A DNA stretch of 64,000 nucleotides from Deltaproteobacteria bacterium (GTDB taxonomy: Bacteria; Myxococcota_A; Polyangia; DRWM01; JAAZOP01), in contig JACRCZ010000049.1 of the NCBI GenBank assembly GCA_016218765.1, forward strand, positions 45,121-109,120, in the 5' to 3' direction. The notes beneath the pieces are model-generated. The model had not been told where the DNA came from. It saw only the letters and a list, made by a program, of their open reading frames with translations, and did no database searches. The translations under genes and the position numbers were made by a program. This document shows, piece after piece, positions 51,661 to 59,757 of the stretch; the stretch's first letter is position 1, and each line of letters starts with the position of its first letter.

Positions 51661-53252
51661 TCTCCCGTCTCCCGGCCGGGTCGCGGCTGGCGGAGCTGCG
51701 CCTCGAGCGTCTTGGCCGCGGTGATATCGATGAAGGTGATCACGACGCCGTCGATCCGGTTGTCCAGGGTGCGGTACGGCATGATGCGCACCGAGAACCA
51801 GCGCCCGTCGCTGGCGGCGACGGGGTTCTCCCTGGACACCAGGGTCCGCAGCACCTCGCGCGCGTCGTCGCACAGGCTCGGATAGACCAGGTCCGACGCG
51901 AGGTCGGTGATTGGTCGACCCACGTCGCCGGGCTTGAGCTTGACGATCCTCACCATCTGGGTGGTGAAGCGTCGGACGTTCAGCGCGGCGTCGAGGAACA
52001 GCGTGGCGATGTCGGTGCTGTCGAGCAGGTTGCGCATGTCGTTGTTGGCCCACGACAGCTCGTCCACCTTCCCTTGCAGCTCGTGGTTGAGCGTTTGCAG
52101 CTCCTCGTTGAGCGATTGCGTCTCCTCCTTGGAGGTCGTCAGCTCCTCGTTCGCACTCTGCAGCTCCTCGTTGGCGCTCTGCAGCTCCTCGTTCGAGGAC
52201 TTCAACTCCTCCTGGGAGGTCTGCATCTCCTCGCGCGTCGTCTGCAGCTCTTCGCGCACCTGTCGCAGCTCCTGCTCCGCCCGACTCGACGCCAGCGCCG
52301 CCGATCGTGGCTTGCCCTTGGGCTTGGTCACCGGGGCCGTGGGCGCGTCCGCGAAGAGGATGATAACCATCCCGCGCAGCGCTTCCGGCTCCTGGAGCGG
52401 CTGGACCGTCAGGTCCACCGTCTGCACGCCGCCGTTGGTGCCCACCCTCACACCGGCCTGCGTCACGGTGCGCCGCTCGCGCAGCGCCTTCTGGAAGGCG
52501 TTGCCCAGCTCGTAGCGCAATCCCTCGCGGGCCATGGCGTAGATGTTCCAGTTCGCCTTGCCCGCGGCCGGCTCCAGGTACTTGCCGGTCCTCCCGCTGA
52601 CGTAGAGGATGTCGCCCTTGTCGTTGGTCAGCACGGCGGCCGGAGAGAAACGCTGCAGCAGGAGCTGATCCGCAAGCGCCTGGAGCGTCAACGCCGTCGG
52701 CGTCCGCCCGCCCGGCAACCCGGCGGGCAGCGGCGCCGCCCACTGCTGGGCGGGAAAGAAGGAGGCCGGAAACTCGACCGGCTCGCTCCCGGCGACGTCG
52801 GCGAGCCGGCGGTAGATCCGGGCCTTGCCGTCGATCGGCGCGAAGAGCCCGGTGCCGGAGCCGACGGTCTCCGCATTGCCCAGGAAGAGGATGCCGTCCG
52901 GGTTGAGGCTGTAGTGGAACAGCGGCAGGAGCTTCTTCTGCATCTCGGGTGCGAGGTAGATCAGGAGGTTGCGGCAGGAGAGGATGTCGAGCTTGGTGAA
53001 GGGCGGGTCCATGATCACGTTCTGCGGCGCGAAGATCACCATCTCCCGGATCTCCTTGCCCACCTGGTAGCCGTGCTCCTCCTGCACGAAGAACCGGCCC
53101 AGGCGCTCCGGCAAGACCTCCCCGGCGATGTTGGCCGGGTAGACGCCCTGGCGCGCCCGGTCGATCGAGTCCTTGTCCAGGTCCGTGGCGAAGATCTGCA
53201 GCGAGAATCGCCCCGGCTTCTTCCGCAGCGCCACCGCCTCGCGAAATACCAT
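51657..53252 (-). CDS. C-terminal part of CheB-CheR fusion: CheR methyltransferase and PAS/coiled-coil region
   Basis: 531 residues from the first in-frame ATG; homology continues 5 codons further to 53267, directly after a TAG. The CheR SAM-binding segment (LQIFATDLDKDSIDRARQGVYP), ITCRNLLIYL-like DILSCRNLLIYLAPEMQKKLL and the C-terminal CheR motifs are present. They are followed by a long coiled coil rich in EELQSANEEL repeats (about residues 320-390) and a PAS-like domain. It would methylate receptor-like glutamates. The TAG replaces the Glu expected in the STGEEAYS motif, so the two halves form one interrupted CDS. Confidence 0.8.
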   Translation of the reverse strand: MVFREAVALRKKPGRFSLQIFATDLDKDSIDRARQGVYPANIAGEVLPERLGRFFVQEEHGYQVGKEIREMVIFAPQNVIMDPPFTKLDILSCRNLLIYLAPEMQKKLLPLFHYSLNPDGILFLGNAETVGSGTGLFAPIDGKARIYRRLADVAGSEPVEFPASFFPAQQWAAPLPAGLPGGRTPTALTLQALADQLLLQRFSPAAVLTNDKGDILYVSGRTGKYLEPAAGKANWNIYAMAREGLRYELGNAFQKALRERRTVTQAGVRVGTNGGVQTVDLTVQPLQEPEALRGMVIILFADAPTAPVTKPKGKPRSAALASSRAEQELRQVREELQTTREEMQTSQEELKSSNEELQSANEELQSANEELTTSKEETQSLNEELQTLNHELQGKVDELSWANNDMRNLLDSTDIATLFLDAALNVRRFTTQMVRIVKLKPGDVGRPITDLASDLVYPSLCDDAREVLRTLVSRENPVAASDGRWFSVRIMPYRTLDNRIDGVVITFIDITAAKTLEAQLRQPRPGRETGE

Positions 53253-53267
53253 CGCCAGCGAGTACGC

Positions 53268-54296
53268 CTACTCGCCGGTCGAGCAGCCGGGCACCCAGGC
53301 CCGGAGCACCCCGCCGCCGGGATGCCCGGCGAGCAGTGCCGGAATGACCTTGCCCCGCAGGATCTCCCAGGCCGGCGGATCGCGGAAGAAGCCGGTGACG
53401 CCGATCAACAGCTCCTTGAACAGCAGCTCGACCTCCTGCGGGTTCTCCTGGAGGTACCGGACGTAGCCGGCGATGCTGCCGATCTGGTGCAGCCCCATCC
53501 GCCGCTCGATGCGCCGGTACACCGTGCTCCGCTTGTACAGCGAGAAATCGTGGCCGGTACGGCTGCGCAGGAGCACGCAGATCTTCTCGATCGCGCTCTG
53601 GGTCCTGCTCGCCAGAGCGGCCTCCGGCTTGACGATCGGACGCGGGTGCGCGAGATACGCGAGGATCCTGTCGGCCAGCTCGCCGACCGGGGCCACCACG
53701 TCGGCCAGGCCGGCGTCGATCACGCTGCGCGGCATGCCGTCGAACTCGGCCGAGGCGGGCTCCTGCACGAACACGGCGCCGGCCTGCTCCTTGATCACCC
53801 GCAGGCCCAGCGTGCCGTCCGAGCCCATGCCGGAGAGGATCACGCCGATGCTCCGCTCCTTCCGATCTTCGGCCAGCGAGCGGAAGAAGAAGTCGATCGG
53901 CAGCCGCAGTCCGCGCGGCGCCGCCGGATCGAGCAGGTGCAGCACGCCGTGCAGGATGGACATGTCCTTGTTCGGCGGGATCACGTACACGCGGTCCGGT
54001 TCCACCCGCAGGCGGTCCCTGACCTGTACGACCTTCATCGGCGTGGCGCGCTGCAGCAACTCGGCCATCAGACCCTTGCGCGTCGGGTCCAGGTGCTGCA
54101 CCACCACGAAGGCGACCCCGCTGTGCTCCGGAACGCCGCCCAGGAGCTGCTCCAGCGCCTTCAGTCCGCCGGCCGAGGCGCCGATGCCGACGATGGGAAA
54201 CGAACCGCCACCCTCTCGACGGACCACCGCCGCCCCTGCCGCACCGGCGGAAGACCGCCTCGGATGTCGGCTGGGACGATCCTTGGTTCCACTCAC
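53268..54296 (-). CDS. N-terminal part of CheB-CheR fusion: CheB methylesterase and start of CheR, ending at an in-frame TAG
   Basis: 342 residues. The CheB domain (about residues 33-215) shows the Ser-His-Asp triad: VGIGASAGGLKAL (Ser41), VVVQHLDP and LSGMGSDGTLG. The CheR N-terminal helical domain follows, with RTGHDFSLYKRSTVYRRIERRM, then the SAM loop AWVPGCSTGE, where the frame stops at TAG. CheR proteins continue EAYSLAM, which is exactly what the next frame encodes after the TAG. The intact fusion would have 879 residues. It sits upstream of, and overlaps, the histidine kinase, together making a signalling pair. No receiver domain precedes CheB. Confidence 0.85.
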   Translation of the reverse strand: MSGTKDRPSRHPRRSSAGAAGAAVVRREGGGSFPIVGIGASAGGLKALEQLLGGVPEHSGVAFVVVQHLDPTRKGLMAELLQRATPMKVVQVRDRLRVEPDRVYVIPPNKDMSILHGVLHLLDPAAPRGLRLPIDFFFRSLAEDRKERSIGVILSGMGSDGTLGLRVIKEQAGAVFVQEPASAEFDGMPRSVIDAGLADVVAPVGELADRILAYLAHPRPIVKPEAALASRTQSAIEKICVLLRSRTGHDFSLYKRSTVYRRIERRMGLHQIGSIAGYVRYLQENPQEVELLFKELLIGVTGFFRDPPAWEILRGKVIPALLAGHPGGGVLRAWVPGCSTGE

Positions 54297-54446
54297 GGCT
54301 TGCCTCCCCCTTCCCGCCCCTGCGTCGTACCAGCCCTTCGTTCCTGCTCGGGATCTCGACGATCACACGAGGGGAAAGGGTAACACCGACCGGGTGTCCG
54401 GACAACTCCGCGCGGGCGGGTACCGGAGCGTGCGGAAGCGGCGCGG

Positions 54447-54471
54447 CCAGCCAGTGGCTGGCGGCTGGTAG
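54447..54471 (-). repeat. CCACCAG-type repeat, copy 2
   Basis: Reads CTACCAGCCGCCAGCCACTGGC on the minus strand, akin to 18219-18246. Confidence 0.45.
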
Positions 54472-54497
54472 GGTCAAGCCCGACGGAACCGCGTGCT

Positions 54498-55841
54498 TCA
54501 ACCCCCGACTGGCTTGCGGCCGGCGCCGCGCCCTGAATGGCTCGCCTCGGTGACAGTGAACAGCGTCACGACCTCGACGTGGTGGGTCGCGGGGAACATG
54601 TCGCACAGCGCGACCCGCTCCACGGCGTAGCCCTCGCGCAGCAGCACGCGCACGTCCCGCCCCAGCGCGCGCAGGTCGCAGGAGACGAGGATCACGCGCG
54701 GGGGCCGGTGGCGCACGAGCTCGTACGCGGCCGCCTCCAGCCCCGCGCGCGGCGGGTCCGCGACGACGAGTGCCGGCGGCCGGGCCAGGGTGCGCAGCAT
54801 CGACGTCGCGTCCCCGCGCACGGCCTTCGCGCCGGCGACGGCCCGCCGCGCGAGGTTCTCCCCCAGCGCCCGCGCCGACTCGCCGTCCGCCTCGACCGCA
54901 ACCAACTCCTCCACCCCGCGCAGCAGCGCCACGGTCAGATGCCCGGAGCCCGCGTACAACTCGAGGGTCAGCCCCGGCGTCGGTCCCGCCGCCTCCGCCA
55001 CGATGCGCGCCAGCTCGAGTCCCACGGCGCGGCTGCCCTGGACGAAGCCGCCCGGGGGAACCCGCAGCGCCGGCCCGCCGTCCGCGGCCTCGACGCACGG
55101 TTCCCCCGACGGGCGCAGCGCACCCGGGAGCGCCGCCCGCAGCCGCTCCAGGACCTCCTGCGTCGAAGGGCCCGCGGCACGAGGGCCGCCGGAACGCCGG
55201 CCCCCCGCCGGCGCCTCGGCCCGCGCCGCCGCCAGGTGGATCCTCCGGTCGACGTCCGACAACAGCCACAGCTCCTCGCCCCCCGCCTTGAGCCACTCGG
55301 CCAGCACGGCGCGGTCATTCCCGAGGACCGACACCGCCTCGGCCGCTTCGGGCTCCAGCGCCGGGCAGGATACGCCCGAAACCACGCGCGACGAGCGCTC
55401 CGCGCGGAAACCGACGATGGCTCCCTCGCGGTCGCGCCCGACGGCCAGGCGCGCGACGCGGCGTCCCCCGCCCGGCGAGGGGATGGACTCGACCGCAGGC
55501 TCGTCGCCGAGTCCGAGCGTTTCCCGCACGAGACGCAGCTTCCAGCGCAGGCGCTCGTCCGGCGCGAGATGCCCCCAGTCGCAGCCGCCGCAGCCGCCCG
55601 CGGCCGCGCAGGGCGCCGGAACACGATGCGGCGACGCCGTGACGATCCGGAGCACCCTTCCCCGCCGCCCCCCGCGACCGCCCGACCGCTCGGCCGCCCG
55701 GTCGCTCGCCTCCGCGAGCGCCTCCACCACGTCCCCGGGTGCAGTTCCCGGCACGAACCAGGTCTCGCCGCGACGTCGGGCGACGCCGTCGCCATCGACG
55801 CCCAGCGCCTCGATCGTCAGCCGGACCAGGTCGTCGTTCAC
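54498..55841 (-). CDS. RumA/TrmA-family RNA (uracil-5-)-methyltransferase
   Basis: A 447-residue cytosolic protein. The N-terminal TRAM-like domain (LTIEALGVDGDGVARRRGETWFVPG) is followed by a CAAAGGCGGCDWGHL cluster whose cysteines fit an iron-sulfur site of the RumA (RlmD) type. The SAM domain shows LELYAGSGHLTVALL, VVADPPRAGLE and ILVSCDLRALGRDVRVLL, in which the Cys is the nucleophile. It methylates uracil-5 in 23S rRNA or tRNA. The GTG overlaps the upstream lipoprotein stop (GTGA). A GACCGCTCG-type repeat encodes part of residues 45-60. Confidence 0.9.
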   Translation of the reverse strand: MNDDLVRLTIEALGVDGDGVARRRGETWFVPGTAPGDVVEALAEASDRAAERSGGRGGRRGRVLRIVTASPHRVPAPCAAAGGCGGCDWGHLAPDERLRWKLRLVRETLGLGDEPAVESIPSPGGGRRVARLAVGRDREGAIVGFRAERSSRVVSGVSCPALEPEAAEAVSVLGNDRAVLAEWLKAGGEELWLLSDVDRRIHLAAARAEAPAGGRRSGGPRAAGPSTQEVLERLRAALPGALRPSGEPCVEAADGGPALRVPPGGFVQGSRAVGLELARIVAEAAGPTPGLTLELYAGSGHLTVALLRGVEELVAVEADGESARALGENLARRAVAGAKAVRGDATSMLRTLARPPALVVADPPRAGLEAAAYELVRHRPPRVILVSCDLRALGRDVRVLLREGYAVERVALCDMFPATHHVEVVTLFTVTEASHSGRGAGRKPVGG

Positions 55842-56473
55842 GGGAAGGGTTGCGCGGGACGGCCGCGCGTGTAGTCGAAGTCGAAGGCGCCGTCCACGGT
55901 CGCCCAGGGATGCTGTCCGTCGACGGCCGTCTCCGGCCGTTCGTCCCGGAACGAGAGGCCGGTGAACGTGGCCGTGATGCGGTCGATGTTGGCATGGTCG
56001 CCGTCCGCCTCGCGAGCGTACATCGAGGTGAGCACGAGGGTTCCGAGGCCGTGGCTGAAATCGACGAAGGAGTCGTGGCACGAGGCGTTGAGGTACATCG
56101 TCGCGCGGGCGACCAGGTCGGGGCCCGCGAGCGGCACGGGAGGCTCCTCGGCCACCACGGGCACCGTCGCCGCGCCGTTGGCGCGGATCTCGGCCACCAC
56201 GTCGTGGCGGTTGCGGATCGCGAACGTCAGCCCGTCCGTCACGTCCACCGCGGCGCCGCTGCTCTGCAGCCGGATGTCGATGCCGTCGCCGTGGACGTCG
56301 CCGAAGAAGAAGCGCAGCGGGACGTCCAGCGTCTCCCCGGCCCCCGCGGCCTCGCCGCCCTCGCCGTAGCCGCACTCCGGGAGGAAGGCCGAGCCGCGGA
56401 CCCAGCCCTCGCCCGCGCCGACCTGGCAGCCGGCGACGACCAGCGCGAGCGATGCGGCCGCCAGGCGGGTCAC
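55838..56473 (-). CDS. hypothetical lipoprotein
   Basis: A 211-residue protein. The GTG start overlaps the SAM-hydrolase stop (GTGA). A short signal MTRLAAASLALVVAGC ends in a lipobox. The mature part has strands such as LDVPLRFFFGDVHGDGIDIRL, DVTDGLTFAIRNRHDVVAEI and GTLVLTSMYAREADGDHANI, suggesting one beta-sandwich with Asp-rich loops. Three conserved-looking His residues (DVHGDG, NRHDV, ASCHDSF) could bind metal. I recognise no family. It is the middle of a three-gene operon with SAM hydrolase and the RNA methyltransferase, but the functional link is unclear. Confidence 0.78.
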   Translation of the reverse strand: MTRLAAASLALVVAGCQVGAGEGWVRGSAFLPECGYGEGGEAAGAGETLDVPLRFFFGDVHGDGIDIRLQSSGAAVDVTDGLTFAIRNRHDVVAEIRANGAATVPVVAEEPPVPLAGPDLVARATMYLNASCHDSFVDFSHGLGTLVLTSMYAREADGDHANIDRITATFTGLSFRDERPETAVDGQHPWATVDGAFDFDYTRGRPAQPFP

Positions 56474-57237
56474 AGCAGCTTCACCCCGACGTTCTCCCGC
56501 GCCCCCAGGCGCTCCGCCGCCGAGCCGTCGCGCACGGCCACCTCGATCAGGCCCAGCGAGCCCACGCACCAGCCCACCTCGCCGGCCGGAAGCTCGGCGT
56601 AGCAGCCCACGCGATGACGCACGCGGATGCCGCCGACCTCGACCACCGCGTCGCCGCCCACCGGCTGCAGCGTCGTCACCAGGTTGCCGAACCGATCGAC
56701 GCGCAGGATCCGCCCCTCGCGCTTCCCCACGGGCTCGCGGTACGGCGCCAGCCGCACCAGCTCGCCCGCGGGAGGTCCGAACCCCGCCGGGTCGGCCCCG
56801 GCGGCGATGCGCCCCGCGACCGGCCCCAGGACGTCGCGGCCGTGGAACGTCCGGCTGGCCTGCGCGAAGGCGTCGAGGTCGATCGCGCGCGCCTCGAACA
56901 CCCCGGCATCGTCCAGCAGATACGAGAGCACGCCGTTGTCCGGAGCGACCAGGATCCGCTGGTTCCCGTGGTCGGCGATCACCAGCAACCGGCGTCCCGA
57001 GCCGACCCCCGGATCGATGACCACCAGGTGCACCGTCCCCGGCGGGAACGACGGCGCCGCCGTGCGCGCGGCGAACGCGCCTTCCGCGATCGCCTGCGCC
57101 GGGATCTCGTGCGTCACGTCGACGACCGTCGTCCCGCGACCCGCGGCCAGGACCGAGCCGCGCAGCGCGCCGGCGTAGCCGTCGGCCGTCCCGAAGTCCG
57201 TGGTCAACGTGACGATGCCGCTCCGCGCGATCCCCAT
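56470..57237 (-). CDS. SAM hydrolase (DUF62/chlorinase-fluorinase family)
   Basis: A 255-residue cytosolic protein. The family opening IVTLTTDFGTADGYAGALRG, the VTHEIPAQAI motif, the loop VHLVVIDPGVGSGRRLL, APDNGVLSYLL, TFHGRDVLGPVAG and the C-terminal VDRFGNLVTT identify the DUF62 group, which hydrolyses S-adenosylmethionine to adenosine and methionine. The halogenase branch has a different loop, so hydrolase is preferred. The ATG at 57237 has GGAGGG before it and a good promoter at 57254-57282. It starts an operon with the lipoprotein and an RNA methyltransferase that uses SAM. Confidence 0.92.
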   Translation of the reverse strand: MGIARSGIVTLTTDFGTADGYAGALRGSVLAAGRGTTVVDVTHEIPAQAIAEGAFAARTAAPSFPPGTVHLVVIDPGVGSGRRLLVIADHGNQRILVAPDNGVLSYLLDDAGVFEARAIDLDAFAQASRTFHGRDVLGPVAGRIAAGADPAGFGPPAGELVRLAPYREPVGKREGRILRVDRFGNLVTTLQPVGGDAVVEVGGIRVRHRVGCYAELPAGEVGWCVGSLGLIEVAVRDGSAAERLGARENVGVKLL

Positions 57238-57253
57238 CGGCCCTCCGGAGGGC

Positions 57254-57282
57254 ATCCTAGCGCGGCCGGGCCGCGGTGACAA
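57254..57282 (-). promoter_or_regulatory. promoter of the SAM-hydrolase operon
   Basis: TTGTCA, 17 nt, TAGGAT on the minus strand, with GGAGGG and the ATG immediately downstream. Confidence 0.6.
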
Positions 57283-57470
57283 AACCCGCATTCCGGGGCT
57301 CGAACGGGCGTCCGCGGCCTGAACGGATGCGCGGCGGCGCGGCGGTCGCGTGCGATTGAATGGCGCGAGGTGCAACCGCCCACCGCGACCCTGACACAAT
57401 CGAGCCGCGGCGCAGGGTTGCGCGCCAGCCTTCATGCGGCGTCCGAAAGAACCGTGACATCGCTCAAGTG

Positions 57471-59396
57471 CTACGTGCGAATCGGCTTCCGGTGCGGCTT
57501 TTCCGCAGCGATGACGCGGCGCACGAGCCCGCCGACGAAGCGCGGGTCGATGGACCGCGAGGCGTCCACGCCGGCCAGCTCTTCCGCCAGGCGGTCCAGC
57601 ACCCCGGCGAGGTACGAGGCCAGCACCGCCCGGTCCACCGCCGCCGCCGGACCCGGCAGCCGCGACAGCAGGAGGTCGATCGCCTCCCCCCGGAACGTCT
57701 CCCGCAACGTCCCGCTCGCGACCGCCTGCCGGACGAAGGAGCGCAGCTCGCCGGCATCGGGCGGGACGAAGGCCACGGCGCCGGTCGCCGCCCCGTGGAC
57801 CAGTGCCGTGCGCAGGATGTCCCCGGCCGTGACCTCGGTCCACGACTCCGGCAGGCATCCCGAGAGATCGATCGACTCCGCGAGGTCGGCGGGCAGTCCG
57901 AGCCCGTCGACCAGGAGGCGGCCGAGCGCGTCGATCGTCTCGAGCGCCCTGCGGGCGTCCTCGACCTCGGCCATTGTCGCCAGCGGCTCCATCCGCGGCT
58001 TCCCCTCCTCGTCGACGCCCGCGAAGCGCCGCGGCCGCGGCAGCCGGCACGCCTCGTACGCCTGCCGCAGCGGCGGCTCGAGCAGCCCGACGCCGGCGGG
58101 GACGCGCGACAGCCAGCCGGTCCGCCGCAGTGCCGTCGCCCGCCGCTGGAGCTGGAGCACGACCGTGTGCCCGACCTGGAACAGGTCCAGCGCCGTCCGG
58201 GCCAGGCACAACGACGCTCCCAGGTCCGGGTCACCGCCGGAGAGGTGCTCGAGGCCGATCGACACGGTGCGGGTCGCGAGCCGCAAGGCCGCGGCGCGAT
58301 CCTCCGGCTTGCCTGGATGCAGCAGCTCCGCCGCGAGCACCAGACGCCACAGGCGCCCGACGGCCGCACGCAGCCCGGCCTGCGCCTCCGGCGCCAGCCG
58401 CTCGATGCAACGCGCCGCGAACAGCGCCGCCTCCGGAAGCTCCGCCGGCGCAACCGTGATGGCCGCGGGCTCGACCGGGTCCGCTCCCGGCGCCGCCGGC
58501 GGCCGCGCGACGACGCGCGAGACGACCATCCGCTCGGGCGACGCCGGGCGGAAGACCTCCGCACCCTCCTCCGGGCGCGGGAAGCCGTTCTCGACGAGGC
58601 GCGCCTGGCGCCGGATGAACGCGTCCTCCTCGACGTCGGATTCCAGCACCCACTGCAGCGAGCGGCAGATCCAGAGGTAGGTCTCCTGGTGCTCCTCGAA
58701 GAGCAGCGTCAGGAACCAGCGCAGGAAGCCCACGCGCTCCGAGTCGCGCGGCCAGATCAGGAACGCGCCGTCCAGCGAGAACGGCTCGTCCACCTCCAGA
58801 TCCTCGATCTTCCCGGGAACGGGGACGTCGTCCGAGGTGACGACGCACAGGCGGGCGAAGAGGGCCAGGACGGCGGAGTCGTCGGCCGAGCGGAACCAGC
58901 GCAGCGCCAGCTCAGGGTCGGATTCGCGCAGGAGGTCGAGCGTCTCGACGGTGGCGGCGAGGTCGAGCTCGTCGCCCGCCCAGGCGGTGACGTCGACCAG
59001 GTGCACGAGCTGCTCGCCGGCCGCGTGGGCCAGCAGGACGTCGCCGTCGCCCAGGCCGACGTCGAGCAGGGTGGCGGCGAAGTCGTCCGGGAGGATGGCC
59101 GGGACGAGCTGGGCGACGTCGGGCGCGTCCATCAGGGCGTCGAGGCGCCGGCGCGGGGGCAGAGCGAGGACCGCTTCGAGCCTGCGGCGCTGCTCGGGAG
59201 CCAGCTCGCCCGCCGCGCGCGACGGGAGCGGCAGGGCGGGGCGGCGGGGCTCCAATTCCACGGCGAGCCGCGTGCCGCCGGCATGAGCGACCGGAGCCTG
59301 GATCGGGGCGGCGGAAGGGGGTCGCGGCGCGGCGCGCCGGCGCGGCTTGGGGGCCCGGTGGGGCCGGACGGGGGGGTGGCGCTTGCGGGCGCTCAT
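57471..59396 (-). CDS. DUF6178 family protein
   Basis: A 641-residue soluble protein. After a basic Pro/Arg head, a first helical region (about residues 55-210) and further regions show the family features: LLALPPRRRLDALMDAPDVAQLVPAILPDDF-like opening, LLHAAGEQLVHLVD-like segment, then DDVPVPGKIEDLEVDEPFSLDG and TYLWICRSLQWVLESDVEEDAFIRRQARL. DUF6178 proteins are common in former deltaproteobacteria and have no known activity; they are helical throughout. It follows a 97-aa gene by 8 nt under a strong promoter, so both are one operon. Confidence 0.85.
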   Translation of the reverse strand: MSARKRHPPVRPHRAPKPRRRAAPRPPSAAPIQAPVAHAGGTRLAVELEPRRPALPLPSRAAGELAPEQRRRLEAVLALPPRRRLDALMDAPDVAQLVPAILPDDFAATLLDVGLGDGDVLLAHAAGEQLVHLVDVTAWAGDELDLAATVETLDLLRESDPELALRWFRSADDSAVLALFARLCVVTSDDVPVPGKIEDLEVDEPFSLDGAFLIWPRDSERVGFLRWFLTLLFEEHQETYLWICRSLQWVLESDVEEDAFIRRQARLVENGFPRPEEGAEVFRPASPERMVVSRVVARPPAAPGADPVEPAAITVAPAELPEAALFAARCIERLAPEAQAGLRAAVGRLWRLVLAAELLHPGKPEDRAAALRLATRTVSIGLEHLSGGDPDLGASLCLARTALDLFQVGHTVVLQLQRRATALRRTGWLSRVPAGVGLLEPPLRQAYEACRLPRPRRFAGVDEEGKPRMEPLATMAEVEDARRALETIDALGRLLVDGLGLPADLAESIDLSGCLPESWTEVTAGDILRTALVHGAATGAVAFVPPDAGELRSFVRQAVASGTLRETFRGEAIDLLLSRLPGPAAAVDRAVLASYLAGVLDRLAEELAGVDASRSIDPRFVGGLVRRVIAAEKPHRKPIRT

Positions 59397-59404
59397 CGCC
59401 GCAC

Positions 59405-59698
59405 TCAGTGGTTGCGGCGGTTGCGGTCGTCCTCCGGCTCGCCCCCTTCCGCGCCCGCGGCGGCGAGGACGGACTCGTCGGGCGCCGGTTCCCGGTCCGC
59501 CGGCTCGTCCGGCCGGGACGGCTCGCCGGCGACCTCCAGGGCGTAGTGCGCCAGGTCGGCGACGCCGTCGAGGATCCAGTGGACGTCGGAGCTGCCGGGA
59601 TGCTTGTCGAGCGCCGCGTTGGCGATGCACTCGATCTGGGTCAGTGCCCGGAGGGTCGTGTCCAGTCTCTTCTGGAGATAGCGGGTTCGTACGGTCAT
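59405..59698 (-). CDS. conserved small hypothetical protein, 97 aa
   Basis: A 97-residue acidic protein. The N-terminal half is helical (VRTRYLQKRLDTTLRALTQIE, then CIANAALDKHPGSSDVHWIL), with an acidic Pro/Glu tail. The ATG at 59698 is 6 nt after GAGAGG; an alternative ATG at 59704 exists. It starts the operon with the DUF6178 gene and may work with that protein. No family recognised. Confidence 0.72.
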   Translation of the reverse strand: MTVRTRYLQKRLDTTLRALTQIECIANAALDKHPGSSDVHWILDGVADLAHYALEVAGEPSRPDEPADREPAPDESVLAAAGAEGGEPEDDRNRRNH

Positions 59699-59728
59699 CG
59701 GCACCTCTCCCCCCGACTCGGGGCCGCG

Positions 59729-59757
59729 ATTATAGCTGGACGCTCGCGTGGAATCAA
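59729..59757 (-). promoter_or_regulatory. strong promoter of the DUF6178 operon
   Basis: TTGATT, 17 nt, TATAAT on the minus strand: a perfect -10 and consensus spacing, the best match in the window. The -35 overlaps the gltX stop codon region. Confidence 0.75.

Noticed and set aside
51660..55296. Upstream extension of the histidine kinase frame to 55296 (1700 codons)
   Set aside because: Beyond the ATG at 51660 the frame reads antiparallel to nothing homologous and overlaps the CheB-CheR gene in another frame.
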